Of a stretch of DNA of 23,664 nt, positions 1 through 5,125 are shown piece after piece. A program made the position numbers and the translations under genes. Each line of letters opens with the position of its first letter. Positions within the stretch are counted from its first letter, which is position 1. The notes under the pieces were generated by a model. The model worked only from the letters and a program-made list of their open reading frames with translations, made no database searches and had not been told where the DNA came from. Origin of the DNA: Acidilobaceae archaeon (GTDB taxonomy: Archaea; Thermoproteota; Thermoprotei_A; Sulfolobales; Acidilobaceae); contig JALWJI010000027.1 of NCBI GenBank assembly GCA_027081695.1, positions 1 through 23,664 on the forward strand, in the 5' to 3' direction.

Positions 1-72
1 CTCTAATCCTATCAACATTCCTCCTAGAAGCGCTATCAGCATTCGTATCAAGAAATCAGCAGGCGTCATCAT
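1..72 (-). CDS. MgtC/SapB-family membrane protein, N-terminal fragment
   Basis: Only the first 24 codons are in the window; the gene runs off the left edge. The translation MMTPADFLIRMLIALLGG continues to MLIGLE at the edge. A hydrophobic helix ending in a G-rich stretch and IGLE is the usual beginning of MgtC/SapB (YhiD) membrane proteins, whose first helix reads like LLLALLLGALIGLER. The start is one of two adjacent ATGs (72 or 69). The second overlaps the TGA of the upstream 176-aa gene by one base, so the two are probably co-transcribed and translationally coupled. A GGTGATGA sequence just upstream, inside the preceding gene, can serve as ribosome site. The call rests on a short fragment; another small membrane protein is possible. 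Confidence 0.5.
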   Translation of the reverse strand, partial: MMTPADFLIRMLIALLGGMLIGLE

Positions 73-599
73 CTGTCATCACCTTTAGGTAATTCTGCGA
101 GTTCTCTCAAGCATTCCTCGTAGGCTTTGTCTAGATCGTCTAGGTCTAATTCTAACTGTGAGGGAAGAGGAGGACTAATAATCCTTTTCCCACTGGTATG
201 TTTTCCAGGTTTTAACCGTAGCCTCGCCTTTTCGAGATCTATTTCAATCACTACTATCCTAGAGCAGAGGATTCCGACAAAGTAATTATTTCCGCTGGTA
301 CCCGTGTATTTCTTGAAACCTAGTCCTTTCAGAATATCAATTAACTTTTTCGCTTTACAGCGATCTGATAACTTACACTTTATTGATAGTTCTATCCTTG
401 TAGTTCCTAGTTCTTCTATTAGCCTCCTACATATGGTACTAGCCAAGCTTTTCCTAGTTGTGGCATACACTATTCTTCTGCTTTCTTCATTTAAGCTTAG
501 TATGCGTCCCCTACAGTTTTTTATTTCTTGGACTACTAGTGGCAGACTCTTTTCTAGAGGCACATATAGTACTATGGTAACGGTGTCCTTGCACTTCAT
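69..599 (-). CDS. hypothetical protein, 176 aa
   Basis: I do not recognise this family. It is a soluble-looking protein of 176 residues with no membrane segment, no signal peptide and no obvious catalytic motif. Residues 1-60 look like a small alpha/beta domain. The middle has scattered cysteines (about 28, 57, 75, 82, 112) with no CxxC pair. The tail is acidic (LELDLDDLDKAYEE). The start ATG at 599 has a GGTGA ribosome site 8 bases upstream. A candidate C/D box sRNA lies in the same orientation about 27 bases before the start, so this gene may share its promoter. It is followed with a 1-base overlap by the MgtC-like gene. Coding status is supported by length, ribosome site and coupling; function is unknown. 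Confidence 0.7.
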   Translation of the reverse strand: MKCKDTVTIVLYVPLEKSLPLVVQEIKNCRGRILSLNEESRRIVYATTRKSLASTICRRLIEELGTTRIELSIKCKLSDRCKAKKLIDILKGLGFKKYTGTSGNNYFVGILCSRIVVIEIDLEKARLRLKPGKHTSGKRIISPPLPSQLELDLDDLDKAYEECLRELAELPKGDDR

Positions 600-620
600 T
601 TATCATTCACCGCATCTTGG

Positions 621-682
621 AGGGGTCAGACGGGGATAACATCCACACAGAGATTCGGTTTACCTCGATATCATCATCCCAC
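621..682 (-). ncRNA. C/D box sRNA, double 2'-O-methylation guide for 23S rRNA (candidate)
   Basis: On the - strand, 5' to 3': GGG (680-678), box C AUGAUGA (677-671), a 12-nt guide (670-659), a D'-like CCGA (658-655), a 6-nt spacer, a degenerate C' GUGUGGA (648-642), a second 12-nt guide (641-630), box D CUGA (629-626), then CCC (625-623). The spacing and the GGG/CCC terminal stem are those of archaeal C/D guide RNAs that bind L7Ae, Nop5 and fibrillarin. The D guide pairs over 11 bases with the conserved 23S sequence CGGGGAUAACA; the D' guide pairs with ACCUCGAU plus a terminal G-U. Counting five bases from each box points to E. coli positions G2446 and C2498. Targets were matched from memory of conserved rRNA sequence. 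The imperfect D' and C' boxes are usual for internal boxes. Confidence 0.8.
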
Positions 683-710
683 AATTATCAACATATTGTA
701 AAGCAGTAAG

Positions 711-717
711 CTATATT
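711..717 (-). promoter_or_regulatory. TATA-like element for the sRNA / 176-aa gene
   Basis: On the - strand the sequence AATATAG sits about 27 bases upstream of the expected 5' end of the C/D box sRNA (about 682-688), the normal archaeal TATA-to-start distance. The same promoter could drive the 176-aa gene, leaving the sRNA inside its leader. This is inference from position and composition only. Confidence 0.35.
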
Positions 718-856
718 GTTTGACCCATTCAGCAAGCAGCTACTCTATTAGGTAAAGAGAATTAACTGACTTTATTTCGGCGCCCTCGGTAACACAGGCC
801 TAATTCATTCCAATTTGTTGAAGAGGTCATTTGCGTGGCGTTCCTCATCGGGGCCA

Positions 857-866
857 TTTTATATAC
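857..866 (+). promoter_or_regulatory. TATA box of the universal stress protein gene
   Basis: TTTTATATAC lies in an otherwise less AT-rich stretch, about 55 bases before the Usp start. Transcription starting 25-27 bases downstream (about 888-890) would leave a leader of roughly 30 bases that includes the GGAG ribosome site at 905-908. Together with the sRNA on the opposite strand this accounts for most of the 319-base protein-free stretch 600-918. Confidence 0.5.
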
Positions 867-918
867 GTTTAGACTGATAATAATAATTTAGATATCCAGC
901 AACTGGAGCGTGACAGCC

Positions 919-1350
919 ATGGTATACAAGAAAATTCTTGTAGGAATCGATGGCTCCGAAGCTTCTCTCAAAGCTGCACGAAAGGCAGCTGAAATCGCTA
1001 AGAGTATGGGATCGAACCTCTTGCTTGTATCTATAGTCCCACCTCCAACTGTTCTTCTAGGCGAGCTACTAGTACCGGAGGTAGTCGACACACGTCCTTT
1101 AAAAGAGGCTGCGGAAAAGGCTCTATCGAAACTCAAGGAAACGATCGCTTCTGAATATGGAATCGAGGCACAAACAATTGTTGCTATAGGGGATCCAGGT
1201 GACCAAATTACTGAGATCGCTTCTCAGGAAGGCGTTGATCTTATTGTTGTCGGTAGAAGAGGATTAAGCCGGCTAGAGAGACTGTTTATCGGAAGTGTGA
1301 CCAAGAAAGTACTTGAGAGAACACACACAGATGTATTAGTAGTTATATAG
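919..1350 (+). CDS. Universal stress protein (UspA family), single domain
   Basis: A 143-residue cytoplasmic Usp domain. The N-terminal strand ILVGIDGSEAS holds the conserved Asp that contacts the nucleotide base. Near the C-terminus the ATP-binding signature G-x2-G-x9-G-S is intact (G112, G115, G125-S126), so this should be an ATP-binding type. Its exact role is unknown; archaeal Usps are linked to stress and energy signalling. I prefer ATG 919 because GGAG at 905-908 is 10 bases away; an in-frame GTG at 910 is too close to that site and would add three residues. The gene stands alone between a promoter at about 860 and tRNA-Ser. A second, tandem Usp protein is encoded at 19031-19933. Confidence 0.93.
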   Translation: MVYKKILVGIDGSEASLKAARKAAEIAKSMGSNLLLVSIVPPPTVLLGELLVPEVVDTRPLKEAAEKALSKLKETIASEYGIEAQTIVAIGDPGDQITEIASQEGVDLIVVGRRGLSRLERLFIGSVTKKVLERTHTDVLVVI

Positions 1351-1413
1351 CCGGATACCTATCGTGATACCTAAATAACCCTCCTAGGAAACATTATTTG
1401 TTGGCTCGGGAGT

Positions 1414-1502
1414 GCCGGGGTGCCCGAGCGGACCAAGGGGACGGGCTTGAGACCCGTTCCCCCACACGGGGGGCGCGGGTTCGAATCCCGCCCCCGGCGC
1501 CA
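1414..1502 (+). tRNA. tRNA-Ser(UGA)
   Basis: The acceptor stem GCCGGGG (1414-1420) pairs with CCCCGGC, followed by discriminator G and an encoded CCA ending at 1502. The anticodon stem ACGGG/CCCGT encloses the loop CTTGAGA, giving anticodon UGA for serine UCA codons. A long GC-rich variable arm (class II) and the T arm GCGGG-TTCGAAT-CCCGC are present. Long variable arm plus G73 fit serine rather than leucine. No intron. The gene ends only 8 bases from the convergent cbf5 stop codon. Confidence 0.95.
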
Positions 1503-1510
1503 TGGGGGGA

Positions 1511-2593
1511 CTATTGGCTGTCCTGGCCCTGTCTCCTCCACATCCTCGGATAGATTCCTGGTTCCATTATGATTCTCTTTGGTTTCACAGCTATTCCTTT
1601 CTCTGATTGGATAATTGTTTCTGCATCCATCTCTGCAACACCTAGTCCGATGAGTTCTCCCTTTCCTGTGAGCATCGCTACCGTGTCGCCTTTCTTTATC
1701 GTGTCCTGTACCATGACAATTCCGGGTACTGCTAGGCTTGCTCCGTGGACAATGCTTTCCACCGCGCTATCTCTCACTATTACTTTGGGTATGTGGCATA
1801 CTGAGTATTCTCCTGGTAGAACTACTTTCCGTAGTAGATCCTCTTTCCCTTCAAGACGTAGACGTATAAGTGCCATTGCGACATCATGCATTCTGACGAG
1901 GTTTTTGTCTTCGTGGAAGGGGCCTGTTCTTATTCTACGAAGTTCTCTCATATGGGCTCCTACGCCTAGGACTAGGCCTGCATCCCAGCATAATTTACGC
2001 ATGTAGGTTCCTGCCTCACAATCTATTCTGAGGAGAGCGTATTTTCCGGTGTATTCTAGAAGCTCTATTTCGTTGATACGTTTTTTTCGCAGTGCCCTTT
2101 TCACGCTACTTCTTAGTGGCGGCCTCTGATATATTACTCCCCTGAATTCTTCTAGTACTTCTCTAAGTCGCTCCTCCGGAACTGGGCTATGAAGTTGCAT
2201 GACGCAGATGTATTCTTTGCTTGAGTGTATGATATTTCCGACTACTCTCGTCATGCGGGCAAGGGCCACGGGTAGTACTCCTGTTACTTTGGGGTGTCCC
2301 CGCCCCGGTCCTATGTAGACCTAGGGCTCTAGGGTGCCCCCGTGCCCTGCCCGCTTTATGTTGAACATTTTCTTTATCCATGCTACTACTTCGTGGCTTG
2401 TTGGTCCTGGAGGCTTGTCAAGGTTAATTACACCATATTCTATGTATTTCTCGAGTGGTCGCTCGTAGGGGAGCCAACCCCACTCGGGGCTCGTTGGCTC
2501 GTCTATTTTGATAAGCCAGTTAGCTTTGTATCCGCAGAACTCGTTTATTGAGTTAATGAACTCCCGGCCTTTCTGGGTTACGTCTATGTCCAT
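1511..2593 (-). CDS. cbf5: tRNA/rRNA pseudouridine synthase Cbf5 (H/ACA RNP catalytic subunit), intron-interrupted
   Basis: Cbf5 is the catalytic subunit of the H/ACA ribonucleoprotein (with Nop10, Gar1, L7Ae) that makes pseudouridine in rRNA, and can act on tRNA U55. The reading frame is interrupted by an in-frame TAG after residue 90. Removing 33 bases (2328-2296) gives join(2593..2329, 2295..1511): 349 residues, the usual family length. Exon 1 carries the N-terminal extension, GVINLDKPPGPTSHEV and AGHGGTL; exon 2 continues P-KVTGVLPVALAR, the rest of the TruB-like domain with GTYMRKL, then a C-terminal PUA domain (about residues 250-335, with LIGLGVAEM). The predicted splice makes residue 89 the catalytic Asp of TLDP. 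The start ATG has AGGAGGAG about 10 bases upstream. It is the last gene of the secY-adkA-L34e-cmk-L14e cluster. cbf5 introns of this type are known in Crenarchaeota, so this is not a pseudogene. Confidence 0.93.
2296..2328 (-). other. Archaeal pre-mRNA intron in cbf5 (bulge-helix-bulge type), 33 nt
   Basis: RNA on the - strand folds into two 3-nt bulges around a 4-bp helix. CCCU (2334-2331, exon 1) pairs with GGGG (2301-2298, intron). The bulge AGA (2330-2328) is cut after AG and the bulge ACA (2297-2295) after AC. Inside the intron GCCC (2327-2324) pairs with GGGC (2305-2302), then GGUC (2321-2318) with GACC (2310-2307) around a 7-nt loop. Joining the exons at these cuts gives CUA-GAC-CCC-AAA, that is L-D-P-K, the expected Cbf5 sequence. 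The intron contains the in-frame TAG and is a multiple of three. It would be removed by the tRNA splicing endonuclease and joined by the tRNA ligase RtcB. Confidence 0.88.
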
Positions 2594-2737
2594 TCTTTTC
2601 TCTCCTCCTAGTTCTAGTTATTGTCATCTACGAGGATCTATTATATCTTGAGAACTTGGCTCGGTATACTTCTAGAAATTGAAGTTGTAAGCTATCTATA
2701 TAATATTTATTATGAAAATAGTTATTAAATATTAGAC

Positions 2738-3025
2738 CTATATAGCCGGTGCTGGTTTAACTCTTTCTCTCATGAAATCTACGAGTCCAGCACTAGTTAT
2801 TGCGTTGAGTACTTCTTCATCAGAGGCCCCTTTACTGATTTCTATCTTTTTATCGAGAGGCTCTATATGGTCGATGTTTGCACGTCTTCTCCTTACACCT
2901 GTAAGCTGCTTAGGACCTGTTATTAGTACAAAGTTCTCATCAATGATATCTACGATAACACATTTTCTACCGGCTTCTCTTCCGTATACCTTTACACACA
3001 GCCTTCCTACTTCTATTGCTGGCAT
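2738..3025 (-). CDS. rpl14e: 50S ribosomal protein L14e
   Basis: A 95-residue large-subunit protein of the archaeal/eukaryotic L14e family with a KOW-like SH3 fold. The start MPAIEVGRLCVKVYGREAGR is typical: the VGR motif, followed by the CVIVDIID and FVLITGPK strands, and LTGVRRRRANIDHIEPL. I chose ATG 3025 over the in-frame ATG at 3040 because the intervening GGAGGGAG (inside codons of the longer version) is an ideally spaced ribosome site. It follows cmk by about 70 bases with its own TATA box (about 3072-3079) and precedes cbf5 by 144 bases. The L14e-Cbf5-Cmk-L34e neighbourhood is conserved in archaea and ties ribosome assembly to rRNA modification. Confidence 0.95.
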   Translation of the reverse strand: MPAIEVGRLCVKVYGREAGRKCVIVDIIDENFVLITGPKQLTGVRRRRANIDHIEPLDKKIEISKGASDEEVLNAITSAGLVDFMRERVKPAPAI

Positions 3026-3071
3026 TCTGTCTCCCTCCATACACCGGATTCGTCTCTAGAAGGTTATCCCG

Positions 3072-3079
3072 ATATAAAT
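3072..3079 (-). promoter_or_regulatory. TATA box of rpl14e
   Basis: On the - strand ATTTATAT lies about 50 bases before the rpl14e start. With a start site 25-27 bases downstream the leader would be about 25 bases and contain the GGAGGGAG ribosome site. It suggests that rpl14e (and perhaps cbf5) can be transcribed independently of the upstream secY-cmk genes. Confidence 0.45.
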
Positions 3080-3098
3080 ATGATTCTTTCGTGAAATC

Positions 3099-3680
3099 TC
3101 ACAAGTAGCCTAGCTTCTTGAGCTTTAACCTAACAAAGGACTCGATAACTTGATAGACCTCGTCCACGCCCAGAACGCTTGTATCCACTACAATATCGAA
3201 CAGAGAATAGTCCAGTAAGTCAAAGCCATAGTATTCTTTAAATCTCTTATATTGGCTCAACTCTCTTGTAAAAGTCTCTCTTATTGTAGTCCACTTATCT
3301 TTCTGTTCTCTTGAAACTATTCTCTGTGCGCGTACTAGTGGATGAGCTTTTACTAGTATACTTATATCTGCGATCCCGGCTAGTACCCAGGCTGCAAGAT
3401 GACTATCGATAACTACTCCTCCTTTTCTAGCATATTCAAGAGTGGTCGAGTCTATGAGGAAATCTATCTTTGGGTCTTTCTCGGCTACTCTGCTAAATTC
3501 CTCTAGAGTATAGCCTAGCTTCTTTGCAAGTTCTCTGAATATCTGGCCTGTAGTATAGTATTCTAGTCCAAAATTCTTGCTTAGCTTCTTAGCGTATGTC
3601 GTTTTGCCTGAACCTGGAGGGCCAGATACTACTATTACTGGCCCCTTATTACGGATATTCTTAGTAGTTCTGCTAGACAC
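3099..3680 (-). CDS. cmk: Cytidylate kinase, archaeal type
   Basis: Phosphorylates CMP/dCMP to the diphosphate using ATP, in the cytoplasm. The P-loop GPPGSGKTT is at residues 20-28. It is followed by YYTTGQIFRELAKK, the NMP-binding helix, then VVIDSHLAAWVL and a lid-like region VSREQKDKWTTIRE. At 193 residues it is slightly longer than the usual ~180 because the P-loop is preceded by about 18 residues. No ATG, GTG or TTG occurs in frame between the GTG at 3680 and the P-loop, so the gene must start inside rpl34e and overlap it by 46 bases. Cmk next to L34e and L14e is a conserved archaeal arrangement. Confidence in the product is high, in the exact start moderate. Confidence 0.93.
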   Translation of the reverse strand: MSSRTTKNIRNKGPVIVVSGPPGSGKTTYAKKLSKNFGLEYYTTGQIFRELAKKLGYTLEEFSRVAEKDPKIDFLIDSTTLEYARKGGVVIDSHLAAWVLAGIADISILVKAHPLVRAQRIVSREQKDKWTTIRETFTRELSQYKRFKEYYGFDLLDYSLFDIVVDTSVLGVDEVYQVIESFVRLKLKKLGYL

Positions 3681-3907
3681 TTCGGGCAGAGTACACCACC
3701 ATATGGTCTTTCTGGTCTTTTACTAGTTTTGCTTAGGTGCTTTAGCTTGTTGGGACGGAGCCTTGGTACCGCGTTTAGTGGTCGCCCACACCTCGCGCAT
3801 CGTGCTGGGCCGGGTTTTCTTTTTTCGAAGTGGACCGTGGTGCGTCCGCCTGGGAGCCTAACGCTGACCCTTCGTAGGCTCCTGCTTCTATAGGCGGGCC
3901 TCACCAC
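3635..3907 (-). CDS. rpl34e: 50S ribosomal protein L34e
   Basis: A 90-residue basic ribosomal protein with a zinc ribbon: CARCGRPL (first CxxC, about residues 37-40) and LCPKCLAELLR (second CxxC, about 74-77). The N-terminus is rich in arginine, as usual for L34e. The start is GTG at 3907, preceded at 7 bases by GGAGGTG, a near-perfect complement to the 16S rRNA 3' end. The 3' end overlaps the start of cmk by 46 bases. A perfect 8-bp hairpin (3933-3952) sits just upstream of the ribosome site in the gap from the DUF106 gene. Confidence 0.94.
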   Translation of the reverse strand: MVRPAYRSRSLRRVSVRLPGGRTTVHFEKRKPGPARCARCGRPLNAVPRLRPNKLKHLSKTSKRPERPYGGVLCPKCLAELLRISVIRGQ

Positions 3908-3932
3908 GTTTGTCCACCTCCGTGATGGTCCG

Positions 3933-3952
3933 CCAATATCGGATGATATTGG
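3933..3952 (-). repeat. 8-bp perfect hairpin in the rpl34e leader
   Basis: CCAATATC and GATATTGG form a perfect 8-bp inverted repeat around a 4-base loop in the 52-base gap between the DUF106 gene and rpl34e. On the transcript it lies about 11 bases before the GGAGGTG ribosome site of rpl34e. It could be a processing site, a protein-binding site or a weak attenuator. It is not followed by a T-run, so it is not an obvious terminator. Confidence 0.5.
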
Positions 3953-3959
3953 TGAGGCG

Positions 3960-4391
3960 CTATAAGAAGGTATCGCGCATTGCTAGATAGAAGACCATAT
4001 ATGATATAAAGTATAATAGAAAGGACGGAATCACAAGGCCGAATTCTGACTCTATCGAGATTAATGGAATATAATATGGAGCGGGAAGGACAGGAACAAT
4101 ATAGAAGAATATAATGCTTCCCGAGACATAGCTTGCCATTAATAGGAGCATTTTTACTATGATGCTTCTCGTCATTATCCTTTTTGCTTTCTTATACTCG
4201 GACTCCATTGCTCTAAGCTTCTTCAATATCCTTTTGCTCTTCCTGGACTCGTTTTTAAGAACTCGATACTGTGAGATAACCTCGATGGCTTTCTCTATTG
4301 CTTCTCGTGGATATATGCTCCTGTATATCATTGCAGTACTATAGACGAGCAGTAACGGGAGGATCACGATGATTAGCGGTAACGGATTCAT
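3960..4391 (-). CDS. DUF106 membrane protein, EMC3/TMCO1/YidC-superfamily insertase-like
   Basis: A 143-residue membrane protein with the DUF106 layout: a first helix (about residues 4-24), a charged helical hairpin or coiled coil (about 30-72, many Lys/Arg/Glu), then two more helices (about 76-100 and 117-139). This is the core of the Oxa1/YidC/EMC3 superfamily, whose members insert helices into membranes; an archaeal relative (Ylp1) binds ribosomes. Family and topology come from the sequence pattern; insertase function is inferred. The position between adkA/secY and ribosomal genes fits a role in co-translational insertion with SecY. ATG 4391 has GGAGG about 10 bases upstream and a TATA-like element at about 4432. 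Confidence 0.8.
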   Translation of the reverse strand: MNPLPLIIVILPLLLVYSTAMIYRSIYPREAIEKAIEVISQYRVLKNESRKSKRILKKLRAMESEYKKAKRIMTRSIIVKMLLLMASYVSGSIIFFYIVPVLPAPYYIPLISIESEFGLVIPSFLLYFISYMVFYLAMRDTFL

Positions 4392-4430
4392 TTCCTTGTT
4401 CCTCCATGAACCCGGTGTATTGTCTTGAAA

Positions 4431-4439
4431 TTATTTAAA
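4431..4439 (-). promoter_or_regulatory. TATA box of the DUF106-rpl34e-cmk unit
   Basis: On the - strand TTTAAATAA lies about 42 bases before the DUF106 ATG, predicting a leader of 15-20 bases with the ribosome site GGAGG. It falls in the 125-base gap after adkA, which also begins with an AT-rich, T-rich stretch that could end the secY-adkA transcript. Confidence 0.45.
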
Positions 4440-4516
4440 TTGTCTTTTAGGATCTTGAATAATGATCTTTGACAATGGAAATATTCTTGAAACCACCGGA
4501 AAAGAAATTATAAATT

Positions 4517-5122
4517 TTATAGGTTAAGCATGAAGCCTAAGAGTTTCTGAGCCGCTTCTTCAGCCTTTCCTTCTTCGTTTTCTATTATTGCTACTGTGCT
4601 AGCATAGTATGTTGCGCTAGCGAAAGACGCTGCTCTTGCATATTCCATTAGTTTTGCTACTCCTAGTGCTCCTCCCATGTCTTTCCTGTATCTTGCTGTA
4701 TCCCTCTCTTGCCTCTTTACTATTACTTCTGGGTCCGCTTCGATGACTGCGATCATGTCGGGTTTTAGTTCATCTATTACGTGCCTAGGCAGGCCCGGCC
4801 AGTATCCGGCTACTGTTTTTACGAGTGCGTGTGTATCGATTATTAAGTAATCATTCTCGCCTAGGTCATTGGAGTCGTTTATTATGCTTCTCGCGGCTAG
4901 GCTTTGGAGCTCTAATTGTTTCCTTAGGGGTAGCTTCCTTAGCTCGTCTCTGTCTTTTACTATTCCTTCTTTTATAGCGTAGTTTAGCATTGCCGTGCCG
5001 AAGTTGACTATTTTGAGCTTGATGCCTTTGCTCTCAGCTAATTCGGCTAGTTTCGAGATAACGGTGGTCTTTCCTACGCCAGGGACGCCTGTTACTATAA
5101 CGACCTTGAACTTGTTCCTCAT
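4517..5122 (-). CDS. adkA: Adenylate kinase, archaeal AdkA type
   Basis: Interconverts ATP + AMP and 2 ADP in the cytoplasm. The P-loop GVPGVGKTT is at residues 12-20. The rest matches the archaeal AdkA family (trimeric enzymes first studied in Methanococcus and Sulfolobus) rather than bacterial Adk: LKIVNFGTAML, RDELRKLPLRKQ, IIDTHALVKT, GYWPGLP, and RQERDTARYRKD in the lid. The length (201) is close to the family norm of about 195. ATG 5122 lies 3 bases after the secY stop, with GAGGGAT inside the end of secY as ribosome site, so the two are co-transcribed. The secY-adkA pair is conserved across archaea. Confidence 0.96.
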   Translation of the reverse strand: MRNKFKVVIVTGVPGVGKTTVISKLAELAESKGIKLKIVNFGTAMLNYAIKEGIVKDRDELRKLPLRKQLELQSLAARSIINDSNDLGENDYLIIDTHALVKTVAGYWPGLPRHVIDELKPDMIAVIEADPEVIVKRQERDTARYRKDMGGALGVAKLMEYARAASFASATYYASTVAIIENEEGKAEEAAQKLLGFMLNL

Positions 5123-5125
5123 GGC

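Noticed and set aside
2187..2381. Open frame on the - strand across the cbf5 intron
   Set aside because: It is a shifted-frame shadow of cbf5 with low-complexity basic composition and no ribosome site.
1511..2593. cbf5 as a frameshifted or nonsense-broken pseudogene
   Set aside because: Removing a BHB-bounded 33-nt segment restores a full-length protein with the exact catalytic motif, and similar introns are known in crenarchaeal cbf5.
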